Shown here in pieces: positions 7,759 through 17,750 of a stretch of DNA of 64,000 nucleotides. The DNA lies in the NCBI RefSeq assembly GCF_900188385.1, contig NZ_FZOI01000006.1:1-64000 (forward strand), read 5' to 3'. The notes beneath the pieces are model-generated. The model worked only from the letters and a program-made list of their open reading frames with translations, searched no databases and was not told the DNA's origin. The DNA is from Azospirillum sp. RU38E. GTDB lineage: Bacteria > Pseudomonadota > Alphaproteobacteria > Azospirillales > Azospirillaceae. The translations under genes and the position numbers were made by a program. Within the stretch, counting starts at the first letter, position 1. Every line of letters starts with the position of its first letter.

Positions 7759-9498
7759 ATGACCGCCGATGGCATTTTACAGATCCTGTTCACGCTCGCC
7801 CTGCTGGCCCTGCTGACGCCGCTGTTCGGCGGCTATATGGCCCGCGTGTTCGAAGGGGAACGCACCTGGCTCAGCCCGCTGGTCGGCCCCGTCGAACGCG
7901 GGCTTTATCGTCTGGCCGGCATCGATCCGGCCAAGGAACAGCACTGGACAAGCTATACGTTGGCCCTGCTTTCCTTCAACCTGCTGGGTCTGCTGCTGCT
8001 TTATGCCGTGCTGCGCTTGCAGGGCTGGCTGCCGCTGAACCCGGCGGGTCTGGGGGCGGTCAGCCCCGATCTGGCCTTCAACACGGCCATCAGCTTTGTC
8101 AGCAACACCAACTGGCAGGCCTATGGCGGCGAAACCACGCTGTCCTATTTCTCCCAGATGGTGGGGCTGACGGTACAGAATTTCGTCTCTGCCGCCACCG
8201 GCTTTGCCGTAGCGGTGGCGCTGATCCGCGGCTTTGCCCGCCGGTCGGGCCGTACTGTGGGCAATTTCTGGGCCGATCTGGTGCGGGCGACACTCTATGT
8301 GCTGCTGCCGCTGGCCTTTGTCTCCGCCCTCTTCCTGGTCTGGCAGGGCGTGCCGCAGAATTTCGGGGCCTATGTCAGCGCCAATACGCTGGAAGGGGCC
8401 CAACAGATATTGGCGCAGGGGCCGGTGGCCAGCCAGATTGCCATCAAGCAGCTGGGCTCCAATGGCGGCGGCTTCTTCAATGCCAATGCGGCCCACCCGT
8501 ATGAGAATACGACCGCCCTGTCGAACCTGCTGCAAACGCTCTATCTGCTGATGCTGGCCTCCGCCCTGGTCTACAGCTTCGGGCGCATGGTCAAGGATAC
8601 GCGGCAGGGCTGGGCCATCTGGGCCGCCATGTCGATCATGCTGGTGACCGGCATCGGCGTCACCTATTGGGCCGAGGCGCAGGGCAACCCCGCCATCGCC
8701 GCCCTGGGCGTCAATGACACGGCCAGCGACAGCAACAGCGGCGGCAATATGGAAGGCAAGGAGGTGCGTTTCGGCACTGCCCTGTCATCGCTGTGGGCGG
8801 TCAGCACGACAGCGGCCTCCAACGGCTCCGTCAATGCCATGCATGACAGTTTCACGCCCCTTGGCGGTCTGGTGCCGATGGCCAATATCCTGCTGGGCGA
8901 GGTGATCTTCGGCGGGGTCGGGGCCGGGCTTTACGGGATGCTGGTCTTTGTCATCCTGGCCGTCTTCATCGCCGGGCTGATGGTGGGCCGCACGCCGGAA
9001 TATCTGGGCAAGAAGATCGAGGCCAAGGAGATCAAGCTGGCCCTGCTGGCCGTGCTGGTCTACCCCGTCTGCATCCTGGGCGGGGCGGCGCTGACGGCCG
9101 TGATCCCCTCGGCCCTGGCCAGCGTCGCCAATGCCGGGCCGCACGGGCTGTCGGAAATCCTTTATGCCTATGCGTCCGGCACCGGCAATAACGGCTCGGC
9201 CTTTGCCGGCTTCAATGCCAACACGCTTTATCACAATACGATGATCGGGCTGGCCATGCTGCTGGGCCGCTTTGCCGTGATCGTGCCGACGCTGGCCATT
9301 GCCGGGTCGCTGGTCACCAAGAAGACCCTGCCGGCCAGCGCCGGCACCTTCCCCACCCATGGCGGCCTGTTCATCGGCCTGCTGATCGCCACCATCGTCA
9401 TTGTCGGCGGTCTTACCTTCTTCCCGGCCCTGGCGCTCGGGCCCATTGCCGAGCATCTCAGCCTGCAGGCCGGCACCCTGTTCGGAGCCATCCCATGA
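7759..9498 (+). CDS. kdpA: Potassium-transporting ATPase subunit A (K+ channel-like subunit)
   Basis: KdpA is the potassium-selective subunit, a relative of the Trk/Ktr/HKT superfamily, taking K+ from the periplasm. The protein is 579 aa with about 10 membrane segments. Selectivity-loop regions are visible around [38 protein letters not shown] and [17 protein letters not shown], all family signatures. The start at 7759 ([11 protein letters not shown]) follows kdpF by 4 nt. Its stop overlaps the kdpB start (ATGA), consistent with translational coupling. Confidence 0.97.
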   Translation: MTADGILQILFTLALLALLTPLFGGYMARVFEGERTWLSPLVGPVERGLYRLAGIDPAKEQHWTSYTLALLSFNLLGLLLLYAVLRLQGWLPLNPAGLGAVSPDLAFNTAISFVSNTNWQAYGGETTLSYFSQMVGLTVQNFVSAATGFAVAVALIRGFARRSGRTVGNFWADLVRATLYVLLPLAFVSALFLVWQGVPQNFGAYVSANTLEGAQQILAQGPVASQIAIKQLGSNGGGFFNANAAHPYENTTALSNLLQTLYLLMLASALVYSFGRMVKDTRQGWAIWAAMSIMLVTGIGVTYWAEAQGNPAIAALGVNDTASDSNSGGNMEGKEVRFGTALSSLWAVSTTAASNGSVNAMHDSFTPLGGLVPMANILLGEVIFGGVGAGLYGMLVFVILAVFIAGLMVGRTPEYLGKKIEAKEIKLALLAVLVYPVCILGGAALTAVIPSALASVANAGPHGLSEILYAYASGTGNNGSAFAGFNANTLYHNTMIGLAMLLGRFAVIVPTLAIAGSLVTKKTLPASAGTFPTHGGLFIGLLIATIVIVGGLTFFPALALGPIAEHLSLQAGTLFGAIP

Positions 9499-11543
9499 TG
9501 AATTCCAGCAATGCCACCTTGCTGGACGGCCGCATCGCCGCCCAGGCCGTGGGCGTGGCCTTTCGCAAACTGGACCCGCGCCTGCTGTTCCGCAACCCGG
9601 TGATGTTCGTCACCGCCATTGTCGCCCTGCTGACCAGCCTGATCTTTGCCCGCGACCTGATCCAGGGGGCTGAGGTGCTGCTGACCGGGCAGATTGCCGC
9701 CTGGCTGTGGTTCACCGTGCTGTTCGCCAATTTCGCCGAAGCGGTGGCAGAGGGGCGCGGCAAGGCCCAGGCCGCCAGCCTGCGCCGCACCCGCACGGAG
9801 ACCATGGCCCGCAAGCTGGCCAGCATCGAGGCCACCGCTTGGGACAATGTGGCCGCCGCCAGCCTGCGGGCCGGCGATCTGGTACTGGTGGAAGCCGGCG
9901 ACACCATCCCCGGCGACGGGGAGGTGGTGGACGGCATCGCCACCGTCAATGAAAGTGCGATCACCGGTGAATCCGCCCCGGTGATCCGGGAAAGCGGCGG
10001 CGACCGCTCGGCCGTCACCGGCGGCACGCTGGTGGTGTCTGACCGCATCGTGGTGCGCATCACCGCCAATCCGGGTGAAAGCTTCCTGGACCGGATGATC
10101 GCCCTGGTGGAAGGGGCCAAGCGCCAGAAGACGCCCAACGAGATTGCCCTGACCATCCTGCTGGTCGGCATGACCATCATCTTCCTGCTGGTCACGGTCA
10201 CCTTGCAGGGTTTTGCCCTCTATACCGGCTTTCTGATCCCGGTGGTGTTTCTGGTGGCGCTGCTGGTCACCTTGATCCCCACCACCATTGGCGGGCTGCT
10301 GTCCGCCATTGGCATTGCTGGCATGGACCGGCTGGTGAAGTTCAATGTCATCGCCAAATCCGGCCGCGCGGTGGAGGCGGCGGGCGATATTGATGTGCTG
10401 CTGCTGGACAAGACCGGCACCATCACCCTGGGCAACCGGCAGGCGGCGGAATTCCTGCCCCTGACCGGGGTGCAGGAACATGAGCTGGCGGAAGCCTCGC
10501 TGCTGGCCTCCCTGGCGGATGAGACGCCGGAAGGCCGTTCCATCGTGGCGCTGGCCCGCCAGCGGGCCGGCATCGCCCTGCCAGCCGACCGCGCCGGCAT
10601 GGTCTTTGTTGCCTTCACCGCACAAACCCGGATGAGCGGGGTTGATCTGGGCGACCGGCGCATCCGCAAGGGGGCCGTCGACCGGATGCGCGCCTGGATG
10701 GAGGAACAGGCCAGCATCGGCCCGGCGCAAGGCCGCGAGCTGACCGGGCTGGTGGAACGGGTGGCCCGGTCCGGCGGCACGCCGCTGGTGGTGGCCGATG
10801 GCCGCCGGCTGCTGGGCGTCATCTATCTGAAGGATATCGTCAAGCCCGGCATCCGGGAGCGGTTCGCCACCCTGCGCCAGATGGGCATCCGCACGGTGAT
10901 GATCACCGGCGACAATCCGCTGACGGCCGCCGCCATTGCCGCCGAAGCCGGGGTTGATGATTTCCTGGCCGAGGCGACGCCGGAACTGAAGCTGGAACGC
11001 ATCCGCCAGTATCAGGCAGAGGGGCGGCTGGTCGCCATGTGCGGCGACGGTTCCAACGATGCCCCGGCTCTGGCCCAGGCGGATGTCGGCGTGGCGATGA
11101 ATACCGGCACCCAGGCGGCGCGTGAGGCCGGCAATATGGTCGATCTGGACAGCGACCCGACCAAGCTGATCGAGATCGTCATGATCGGCAAACAATTGCT
11201 GATGAGCCGGGGGGCGCTGACCACCTTCTCCATTGCCAATGATGTGGCGAAATATTTCGCCATCATCCCGGCCTTGTTCGTGGCCGCCTATCCGCCCCTG
11301 CAGGCGCTCAACATCATGGCGCTGCACAGCCCGGCCAGCGCCATCCTGTCGGCCATCATCTTCAATGCCCTGGTCATCATCTTCCTGATCCCGCTGGCAT
11401 TGAAGGGGGTGCGCTATCGCCCGGCGCCTGCCGCCAGCCTGCTGGCCCGCAATCTGCTGCTCTATGGGCTGGGCGGTCTGGTGGTGCCCTTCCTGGGCAT
11501 CAAGCTGATCGATTTGGCCGTCACCGCGCTGGGGCTGGTGTAG
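9495..11543 (+). CDS. kdpB: Potassium-transporting P-type ATPase subunit B
   Basis: The catalytic P-type ATPase subunit that hydrolyses ATP to drive K+ uptake through KdpA. The 682-aa protein shows the actuator motif AITGESAPV, the phosphorylation motif DKTGT with the phosphorylated aspartate at about residue 305, [14 protein letters not shown] in the P domain, and [20 protein letters not shown]. Membrane segments flank these. It overlaps kdpA by 4 nt. A 266-bp gap holding a palindromic repeat separates it from kdpC, which is unusual for this operon. Confidence 0.97.
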   Translation: MMNSSNATLLDGRIAAQAVGVAFRKLDPRLLFRNPVMFVTAIVALLTSLIFARDLIQGAEVLLTGQIAAWLWFTVLFANFAEAVAEGRGKAQAASLRRTRTETMARKLASIEATAWDNVAAASLRAGDLVLVEAGDTIPGDGEVVDGIATVNESAITGESAPVIRESGGDRSAVTGGTLVVSDRIVVRITANPGESFLDRMIALVEGAKRQKTPNEIALTILLVGMTIIFLLVTVTLQGFALYTGFLIPVVFLVALLVTLIPTTIGGLLSAIGIAGMDRLVKFNVIAKSGRAVEAAGDIDVLLLDKTGTITLGNRQAAEFLPLTGVQEHELAEASLLASLADETPEGRSIVALARQRAGIALPADRAGMVFVAFTAQTRMSGVDLGDRRIRKGAVDRMRAWMEEQASIGPAQGRELTGLVERVARSGGTPLVVADGRRLLGVIYLKDIVKPGIRERFATLRQMGIRTVMITGDNPLTAAAIAAEAGVDDFLAEATPELKLERIRQYQAEGRLVAMCGDGSNDAPALAQADVGVAMNTGTQAAREAGNMVDLDSDPTKLIEIVMIGKQLLMSRGALTTFSIANDVAKYFAIIPALFVAAYPPLQALNIMALHSPASAILSAIIFNALVIIFLIPLALKGVRYRPAPAASLLARNLLLYGLGGLVVPFLGIKLIDLAVTALGLV

Positions 11544-11623
11544 ACGCTGCCGCCTGTCACTCGCTCGTCACTGTCACCTCGGCCTTTGTCTGTCGGCGCT
11601 AAGTCTGCCCCTTGGAATAACGT

Positions 11624-11713
11624 GCCTTCCCCGCGAAAGCGGGGATCCAGGGGCCACATGAACCCACGCTTGGGCGCCCTTGGCTCCTGGACCCCCGCTT
11701 TCGCGGGGGAGGC
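11624..11713. repeat. Palindromic repeat, copy 1 (between kdpB and kdpC)
   Basis: About 90 bp built as two hairpin-forming ends: GCCTTCCCCGCGAAAGCGGGG then ATCCAGGGGCC at the left, and TCCTGGACCCCCGC then TTTCGCGGGGGAGGC at the right. The ends are inverted relative to each other around a variable centre. Six more copies occur in this window. This copy sits inside the kdp operon and would be transcribed as a large stem-loop between kdpB and kdpC. Confidence 0.9.
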
Positions 11714-11809
11714 AGGGAGGGTGCAAAAGGCTGACTTAGCACCTCCAGGCAACGGCCGGAGCGATGGCGGGAGAGCGTCCCTCTACCCCCCCTCAGGAGA
11801 ACCCCAACC

Positions 11810-12394
11810 ATGCTTTCCCATTTCCGCCCCGCCGTCACCCTGCTGCTGGGGCTCACCGTTCTGACCGGGATTGCCTATCCGCTTTCCGTCACCGGCATCG
11901 CCCAGCTGGCCTTCCCCGATCAGGCCGATGGCAGCCTGATCCGCCGGCCTGATGGCAGCGTGCTGGGCTCCGCCCTGGTCGGCCAAAGCTTCACCCGGCC
12001 GGATTATTTCTGGTCGCGCCCGTCGGCCGCTGGCAAGGGCTATGATGCGGCCAGTTCCGGCGGCACCAATCTCGGCCCCTCCAGTGCGGCCCTGGTCGAT
12101 CAGGTGTCCAAGCGGGTGGCAGCCCTGAAGGCGGCCAACCCGGACGCGGTGGGCCCGGTGCCGGTCGATCTGGTGACCAGCAGCGCCAGCGGGCTCGATC
12201 CCCATATCTCCCCCGCCGCCGCCCTCTGGCAGGCGCCGCGCGTGGCGGCGGCGCGCGGCTTGTCGCTGGCGCAGGTGCAGTCGCTGATCAGCGGCGCCAC
12301 GCAGGGCCGCACCCTGGGCTTTCTGGGCGAACCGGTGGTCAATGTGCTAAAGCTCAACCTTGCGCTTGATGCCGTGAAGACGGCAGGCGGCTGA
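11810..12394 (+). CDS. kdpC: Potassium-transporting ATPase subunit C
   Basis: KdpC is the single-pass subunit with a periplasmic domain that stabilises the KdpFABC complex and raises ATP affinity. The 194-aa length is typical. Visible signatures are the N-terminal membrane segment (VTLLLGLTVLTGIAYPL), VGQSFTRPDYFWSRPSAA, SSGGTNLGPSS, ASGLDPHISPAAALWQAPRV and a C-terminal FLGEPVVNVLKLNLAL. The gene follows CCTCAGGAG. kdpD begins 12 nt downstream. Confidence 0.97.
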   Translation: MLSHFRPAVTLLLGLTVLTGIAYPLSVTGIAQLAFPDQADGSLIRRPDGSVLGSALVGQSFTRPDYFWSRPSAAGKGYDAASSGGTNLGPSSAALVDQVSKRVAALKAANPDAVGPVPVDLVTSSASGLDPHISPAAALWQAPRVAAARGLSLAQVQSLISGATQGRTLGFLGEPVVNVLKLNLALDAVKTAGG

Positions 12395-12406
12395 TTTTCT
12401 CCCGAG

Positions 12407-15109
12407 ATGTTGATGGCCCCTGCCGACGCTGACCGCCCCAACCCCGACGCCCTGCTGGAGCAGGCCAACCGCGAGAAACGGGGGCGCTTGAAAATATTCC
12501 TGGGCGCTGCCCCCGGCGTGGGCAAGACCTATGCCATGCTGGAGGCGGCGCAGGCGGTGCGGCGCGATGGCGGCGATGTGGTGATCGGCATTGTCGAGAC
12601 CCATGGAAGGGCCGAAACGGAAAGGCTGGTGGCCGGGCTGGAGGTACTGCCACGGGCGCGGCTGGATTATCGGGGTCGGACCTTCAATGAGATGGACCTG
12701 GATGCCATCCTGATCCGCCGGCCGAAACTGGTGCTGGTGGATGAGCTGGCCCACACCAACATTCCCGGCAGCCGGCATCTGCGCCGCTGGCAGGATGTGG
12801 AGGAGCTGCTGGGGGCTGGGATCGATGTCTGGTCGACCCTGAATGTCCAGCATCTGGAAAGCCTGAACGATATTGTTGAACGCATCGCCGGCATCAAGGT
12901 ACGCGAAACCCTGCCGGACAGCGTGCTGCGCGCGGCGGATGAGATCGAAATGGTCGATCTGCCGCCGCCCGAACTGCGCCAGCGGCTGGCCGAGGGCAAG
13001 GTCTATGTGCCGGCCCAGGCGCAACGGGCGGCGGAGAAATTCTTCTCCATCGGCAATCTGACGGCCCTGCGGGAAATGGCCCTGCGTCAGGCGGCGGAAC
13101 GGGTGGATGCCCAGATGCTGTCTTACATGCGCAGCCATGGCATTGCCGGGCCCTGGCCGACGCGTGACCGTATCCTGGTGGCCATCCCCGCCGCCCCGCT
13201 GGCCCTGCGGCTGGTGCGGGCGGCCAAGCGCATGGCCGAACGCCGGCAGATGCCCTGGACGGTGGCCCATGTCGAAACCCATCGCCACGCCAACCTGTCC
13301 GATGCCGACAAGGCCCATGTCACCCAGGCGTTCCGGCTGACCCAGCAATTGGGCGGGGAGATTGCGGCACTGACCGGTGATGACATCACCGGTGAGCTGC
13401 TGGGCTGGGCGCGGGCCAACAATGTCAGCCAGATCGTGCTGGGCCGCACCCGCCGCACCCGCCGGCTGTTCGGCCGCTCCCTGACGGGCGACATGCTGAA
13501 GCGGGCGGCCGATCATGACATCCTGCTGGTGGGCGGGGTGGAGGAGGAGGCGCGGCCCGGCGGCCAACCCCAGCGCCCGCCGCCCGCCCCGCTCTGGACC
13601 GGCTGGAAAGCCTATGCCTGGTCTGCCCTGGCGGTGGGGGTGGCCAGCCTGATTTCGTGGGGGGTCTATGCGGTCTTGCCGGTGGGCAATGTCAGTTTGG
13701 TCTATCTGCTGGCCGTGCTGCTGATCGCCACCCGCTTCGGGCTGGTTCCGTCCGTTGTTACCGCCCTGGTGGCCTTCTTCGCCTTCAATTACCTGTTCAC
13801 CGAGCCGCGCTATACATTTTCGGTCAGTGATTCCGACGATCTGCTGACCATCGGCTTTTTTCTGGTCGCCGCCATCTTCACCGGCCAGCTGGCCTCCCGT
13901 CTGCGCCGCCAGATCGAAGTGACCCGCACCAGCCAGCGCCGCACCGCCAACCTGTATGATTTCTCCCGCAAGGTCTCTTCTGCCGCCAGCGAGGATGATG
14001 TTCTGTGGGCCGTGGTGCACCATGTTGCCGCCACCTTGAAGGCCAGGGTGCTGATCCTGCTGCCCGATGGGGCGGAACTGGCGATCCGCGCCGGCTATCC
14101 GCCGGAAGATACGCTGGACCAGCGGGCTGCCGCTGCCGCCCAATGGGCCTGGGGCAATGGCCAGCGGGCCGGGCGCGGATCGCAGACCCTGCCGGCATCG
14201 GACTGGCTGTTCCTGCCGCTGCGCACCCAGCGCGGCACGGTGGGCGTGATGGGCGTGCAGATGGAGGGGGGCGACGGCCACCTGTCCACCGAGCAGGAAC
14301 GGCTGCTGGACACGCTGAGTGATCAGGCCGCCCTGGCGCTGGAGCGCACCCAGCTTGTCCAGGATATCGAGGCGGCCCAGGTGGCGCAGGAGAAGGAGCA
14401 GTTGCGCGCCGCCCTGCTCTCCTCCCTCTCCCATGATCTGCGCACGCCGCTTGTCTCCATCCTGGGCGCTGCCACCAGCCTGATCAGCTATGAGGATGCG
14501 CTGGACCAGACCGCCCGGCGCGAACTGGCCCAGACCATCCAGGAGGAGGCCGAGCGGCTGAACCGCTTCGTGCAGAACCTGCTGGACATGACGCGGCTGG
14601 GCAGCGGCGGGTTGAAACCCAAGACCGATTGGGTCGATCTGGCCGATATTATCGGCCGCGCCCTGGCCCGGGCGCGGCCGCTGCTGAGGGGGCACAAGGT
14701 GAAAGTGGACCTTGCCCCCGGCCTGCCGCTGCTGCAGCTTGACCCGGTGCTGATGGAGCAGGTGTTCTTCAACCTGCTGGACAATGCCGCCAAATACAGC
14801 CCCGCCGGCACCGCCATCACCGTCTGGGCCCGGCGCCAGGGATCGCAGGTGACGGCGGAAATCTGCGACCAGGGGCCGGGCATCCCGCCAGCGGACCAGG
14901 AACGGGTGTTCGACATGTTCTATCGCGTGCAGCAGGGCGACAAACAGACGGCCGGCACCGGCCTGGGCCTGGCCATCGCCAAGGGGCTGGTGGAGGCGCA
15001 TGGCGGCAGCATCGGCGTGATGTCCGGCATCCATGGCGTTGGCGCCTCGCTGGTGGTACGGCTGCCGATCCCGGAGGGGCCGCCCGCGGCCGCCCCGGAA
15101 ACGGAGTGA
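12407..15109 (+). CDS. kdpD: Osmosensitive K+ channel histidine kinase KdpD
   Basis: The membrane sensor kinase that reports low K+ or osmotic stress and phosphorylates KdpE. Domains in order over 900 aa: KdpD N-terminal domain with a Walker A motif (GAAPGVGKT, residues 33-41); a USP-like domain (about 250-370); four membrane segments of the DUF4118 region (about 405-500); a GAF-like domain (about 525-640); HisKA with the phospho-accepting histidine at about residue 676 in SLSHDLRTPL; and HATPase_c with N (FFNLLDNAAKYS) and G boxes (CDQGPGIP, GTGLGLAI). The start ATG at 12407 has a second ATG two codons on. It sits 12 nt after kdpC. Confidence 0.97.
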   Translation: MLMAPADADRPNPDALLEQANREKRGRLKIFLGAAPGVGKTYAMLEAAQAVRRDGGDVVIGIVETHGRAETERLVAGLEVLPRARLDYRGRTFNEMDLDAILIRRPKLVLVDELAHTNIPGSRHLRRWQDVEELLGAGIDVWSTLNVQHLESLNDIVERIAGIKVRETLPDSVLRAADEIEMVDLPPPELRQRLAEGKVYVPAQAQRAAEKFFSIGNLTALREMALRQAAERVDAQMLSYMRSHGIAGPWPTRDRILVAIPAAPLALRLVRAAKRMAERRQMPWTVAHVETHRHANLSDADKAHVTQAFRLTQQLGGEIAALTGDDITGELLGWARANNVSQIVLGRTRRTRRLFGRSLTGDMLKRAADHDILLVGGVEEEARPGGQPQRPPPAPLWTGWKAYAWSALAVGVASLISWGVYAVLPVGNVSLVYLLAVLLIATRFGLVPSVVTALVAFFAFNYLFTEPRYTFSVSDSDDLLTIGFFLVAAIFTGQLASRLRRQIEVTRTSQRRTANLYDFSRKVSSAASEDDVLWAVVHHVAATLKARVLILLPDGAELAIRAGYPPEDTLDQRAAAAAQWAWGNGQRAGRGSQTLPASDWLFLPLRTQRGTVGVMGVQMEGGDGHLSTEQERLLDTLSDQAALALERTQLVQDIEAAQVAQEKEQLRAALLSSLSHDLRTPLVSILGAATSLISYEDALDQTARRELAQTIQEEAERLNRFVQNLLDMTRLGSGGLKPKTDWVDLADIIGRALARARPLLRGHKVKVDLAPGLPLLQLDPVLMEQVFFNLLDNAAKYSPAGTAITVWARRQGSQVTAEICDQGPGIPPADQERVFDMFYRVQQGDKQTAGTGLGLAIAKGLVEAHGGSIGVMSGIHGVGASLVVRLPIPEGPPAAAPETE

Positions 15110-15115
15110 TGCCGG

Positions 15116-15799
15116 ATGAGCCGTATTCTTGTCGTCGATGATGAAGCGCCGATCCGGCGCTTTCTGCGTATCAGCCTGGGCGCCAACGGCCATCAGGTGG
15201 CGGAGGCGGAGAACGGCGCCGAAGCCCTGGCCCTGGTGCGGGCCGACCCGCCCGATCTGGTGATCCTGGATCTGGGCCTGCCCGATATGGATGGGCAGGA
15301 AGTGGTCAGCGCCATCCGGGAAATCAGCCCGGTGCCGATCCTGATCCTCTCTGTCCGCGCCGGGGAGGCCGATAAGGTGGAAGCCCTGGACCGTGGGGCA
15401 GAGGATTATGTCGCCAAGCCCTTCGGCATTGCCGAACTGATGGCCCGCGTCCGCGTCGCCCTGCGCCGCGCGCCCCTGGCGGCAACCAGCAGCATCATTC
15501 AGGCCGGCCCCGTCAGCATCGATCCCGACCGCCGCATCGTCACCCGCGACGGGGCCGAACTGCGCCTGTCGCGCCGGGAACAGGATCTGCTGTTCGTCCT
15601 GGCCCGCCAGGCCGACCATGTGCTGACCCACCGGCAGATCCTGCGCGAGGTCTGGGGCCCCGCCCATGTGGAGGATACGGCCTATCTGCGCGTCTATATC
15701 GGTCAGCTGCGCCACAAGCTGGAGGAAAACCCGGCCGAACCGGTGCTGATCGTCACTGAACCTGGTGTTGGGTATCGGCTGCGCACGGATGGCGGGTGA
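15116..15799 (+). CDS. kdpE: Response regulator KdpE (OmpR/PhoB family)
   Basis: DNA-binding response regulator that activates the kdp operon when phosphorylated by KdpD. The receiver domain has the acidic pocket DD at residues 8-9, the phospho-acceptor D52 in LVILDLGLPDMDG and the conserved K in YVAKPFG. The C-terminal winged-helix domain includes REVWGPAHVEDTAYLRVYI and ends VTEPGVGYRLR. Its 227 aa is normal. It begins 6 nt after kdpD and is the last kdp gene. Confidence 0.97.
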   Translation: MSRILVVDDEAPIRRFLRISLGANGHQVAEAENGAEALALVRADPPDLVILDLGLPDMDGQEVVSAIREISPVPILILSVRAGEADKVEALDRGAEDYVAKPFGIAELMARVRVALRRAPLAATSSIIQAGPVSIDPDRRIVTRDGAELRLSRREQDLLFVLARQADHVLTHRQILREVWGPAHVEDTAYLRVYIGQLRHKLEENPAEPVLIVTEPGVGYRLRTDGG

Positions 15800-16064
15800 G
15801 CTGTGGGGCATGATTCTCGGTACTGGCCTGCTCCCTCAATTGCCAGCTCTGCCCCTGGCAGCCTGGCTTGCGCGCATATGGGTGCGCGGGTTCGCCGTTG
15901 CTGCCCCCCAATGGTCATGTTCTGTGACGCTTGGTGTAAAGCTTATGGACGCATGAATATTAGAAGATGCACGCATTTCCATCTGGAAAAAACATAAAAA
16001 ACATTGATTCATAATATACGGCAGTAGTAGCGTGAATCCAGATCAATTTTCGGTGGAGGGGAGG
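15800..16064. other. Intergenic region after kdpE
   Basis: About 265 bp. The second half (from about 15950) is AT-rich and probably carries the promoter of the DUF6916/collar cluster. I see no gene and no clear terminator. Confidence 0.4.
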
Positions 16065-16358
16065 ATGCAAAGGGTAGAGTACACGTATTTTGCACCCTTT
16101 GTTAACAGTACATTTACAGCCCATCATGCCGATATTGATGTTGAGATGGATTTGATCCAGGTGGCAAAAAGAAACCTGAAACGTAATGTTCATTTGAGAG
16201 AAAACCCATTCACCCTTGTATTTCGTTCTGCGTTGAAGGTTATTCTCCCGCAGGGAATGTACAGAATGGCCACAACAGGGTTTGAGCCGCAGATGATTTT
16301 CATCACCGCCGTTGGAGCAGACGCCGATGGTATTATCTACCATGCCGTTTTTGACTAA
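16065..16358 (+). CDS. DUF6916-like small protein upstream of tail-collar genes
   Basis: A 97-aa protein whose second half (FTLVFRSALKVILPQGMYRM, then MIFITAVGADADGIIYHAVFD) has the pattern I associate with DUF6916, a small family of unknown function that often lies beside tail-collar proteins. It has no signal peptide or membrane segment. I start at ATG 16065 because GGTGGAGG lies a few nt upstream and the domain starts right after (YTYFAPFVNSTFTA); a GTG at 16032 is in frame but has no ribosome binding site. It precedes three collar-domain genes and a GNAT gene on the same strand. Function unknown. Confidence 0.6.
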   Translation: MQRVEYTYFAPFVNSTFTAHHADIDVEMDLIQVAKRNLKRNVHLRENPFTLVFRSALKVILPQGMYRMATTGFEPQMIFITAVGADADGIIYHAVFD

Positions 16359-16607
16359 GGTGGACTGCGTTTGCTCGGCATTACCGCCGGTCTACAATTT
16401 CCTTTTTTCCTGAACAGCAATCCGCACATCATGAGCCTATCGCTTAACCGCCGAAATACACTGAAAGATTGACGAACCGAGGCGGAATCTCTGCAAACAA
16501 TCTCCCCCTCATTGTCGATACTGCTGGCCGGTCGGGCAGCTCATTTCTGCCAGACGGATATTGACTGACATCTTCATCCCAGATGGAACCAGAGTTGAGA
16601 GGATCCC
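16359..16607. other. Intergenic region before the collar genes
   Basis: About 250 bp with no supported gene. It could carry a separate promoter for the collar genes. I recognise no specific operator. Confidence 0.35.
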
Positions 16608-17156
16608 ATGTCAGAACCCTATGTCGGGCAGATCATGTTCGGGGCATTCGGTTTCGCCCCTCAGGGCTATGCGCTGTGTGACGGAGCAACATTGTCCGTT
16701 CATCAGAATCAAGCGCTCTTTGCGTTGATTGGCTTCACTTATGGTGGCAATAGGGTGGATAAGTTCAATCTGCCTGACCTGCGGGGCCGCGTGGTGATGG
16801 GGGCTGGCCAATCACCAGTGTCCGGCATTTCCTACCAGGTCAGTCAGTATGGCGGCGCCGAATCTGTGACCCTGGCCGTTGGAAACATGCCATCCCACAC
16901 GCATTTTGTCGGTGTCAGCAACGCTGTGGGAACGGCACCAGCTGCCAGCAACTTCCCTGCTCAGACGGGGCCGAACAGTTCCACATCCGTCGCGACCACT
17001 ATGTACGGCCCCGCCGGTACCGCCAGTCAGTTGGTGAAAATGGCTGACCAAACCATTTCCCAAACAGGCGGCAGCGGCGCTCACTCTAATATGCAACCCT
17101 TTCAGGTGGCAAACGCCATCATTGCGCTTACCGGCGTGTTCCCGGCGCGGCCTTGA
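16608..17156 (+). CDS. Phage tail-collar domain protein (MdpB-like), first of three
   Basis: A 182-aa protein with an N-terminal collar domain (PF07484 type): PYVGQIMFGAFGFAPQGYA, LCDGATLSVHQNQALFALIG, YGGN and FNLPDLRGRVVMGAGQ. A Ser/Thr/Ala-rich tail follows, ending IALTGVFP. Such proteins (called microcystin-dependent or tail fibre proteins in databases) resemble short tail fibre tips, but here stand alone with no other phage genes. The two following genes are homologous paralogs. Whether it is secreted, structural or adhesive is unknown. Start supported by GAGAGGATCCC before ATG. Confidence 0.8.
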   Translation: MSEPYVGQIMFGAFGFAPQGYALCDGATLSVHQNQALFALIGFTYGGNRVDKFNLPDLRGRVVMGAGQSPVSGISYQVSQYGGAESVTLAVGNMPSHTHFVGVSNAVGTAPAASNFPAQTGPNSSTSVATTMYGPAGTASQLVKMADQTISQTGGSGAHSNMQPFQVANAIIALTGVFPARP

Positions 17157-17183
17157 GCCGATGAGATAGAAGGAGCAACCACT

Positions 17184-17735
17184 ATGTCAGACGCTTTTAT
17201 AGGGGAAATCCGCCTCGTCCCCTTTATCAAGACCCAACCGCCCAGAGGATGGTTGATCTGTGACGGCAGCCTGGTGAAAATCGGTCAATATGGCCTGCTC
17301 TTCTCTCTGCTTTCGACATCCTATGGCGGGGATGGCGTTACCACCTTCGGCTTGCCCGACCTGAGGGGGCGCGTCCTGGTCGGCCAGGGCACCGGCACCG
17401 GATTGACCCCGCGCCCCATGGGGCAAAAAGGCGGTTCAGAACAGGTGGTGTTGACGCAGGCGCAGATACCGGCGCACACACATGCATTCCAGGCCACCAC
17501 CCAGCCCAATACATCAAAAACTCCCGGTGGCCTCTATTATGGCAGCGATAGCAGCGACACCTATAAGCGGTATATTTCACCGGTTCCGACCAATCCGCCC
17601 CCCAAAATGCAGCAGTTTTCTCAAGCCACCATCGAGCCGACGGGGGGTAATATGCCTCATCCAAACCTGATGGCGGGATTGGGCCTGCGCTATATCATCT
17701 GCGCTGTCGGCGATGTTTACCCGCAAAGAGGCTGA
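17184..17735 (+). CDS. Phage tail-collar domain protein, second of three
   Basis: A 183-aa paralog of the preceding gene. It shares FIGEIRLVPFIKTQPPRGW, LICDGSLVKIGQYGLLFSLL, YGGDG and FGLPDLRGRVLVGQGTGTG. HTHAFQATTQ in the middle and IICAVGDVYPQ at the end are also family-typical. Intergenic spacing is 27 nt, with AGAAGGAGCAACC as ribosome binding site. Tandem triplication with divergent central and C-terminal parts suggests heteromeric assembly rather than redundancy, which is inference. Confidence 0.8.
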   Translation: MSDAFIGEIRLVPFIKTQPPRGWLICDGSLVKIGQYGLLFSLLSTSYGGDGVTTFGLPDLRGRVLVGQGTGTGLTPRPMGQKGGSEQVVLTQAQIPAHTHAFQATTQPNTSKTPGGLYYGSDSSDTYKRYISPVPTNPPPKMQQFSQATIEPTGGNMPHPNLMAGLGLRYIICAVGDVYPQRG

Positions 17736-17750
17736 GCAGGAGAGGACATC

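Noticed and set aside
9231-11327. Long minus-strand frame antisense to kdpB
   Set aside because: The same shadow effect; no motif and no ribosome binding site, and kdpB is certain.
12347-15811. Very long minus-strand open frame (1154 codons) antisense to kdpD and kdpE
   Set aside because: It spans three genes with unmistakable Kdp motifs and itself shows only shadow-like Gln/His/Arg/Gly composition. An unusual length but no evidence of coding.
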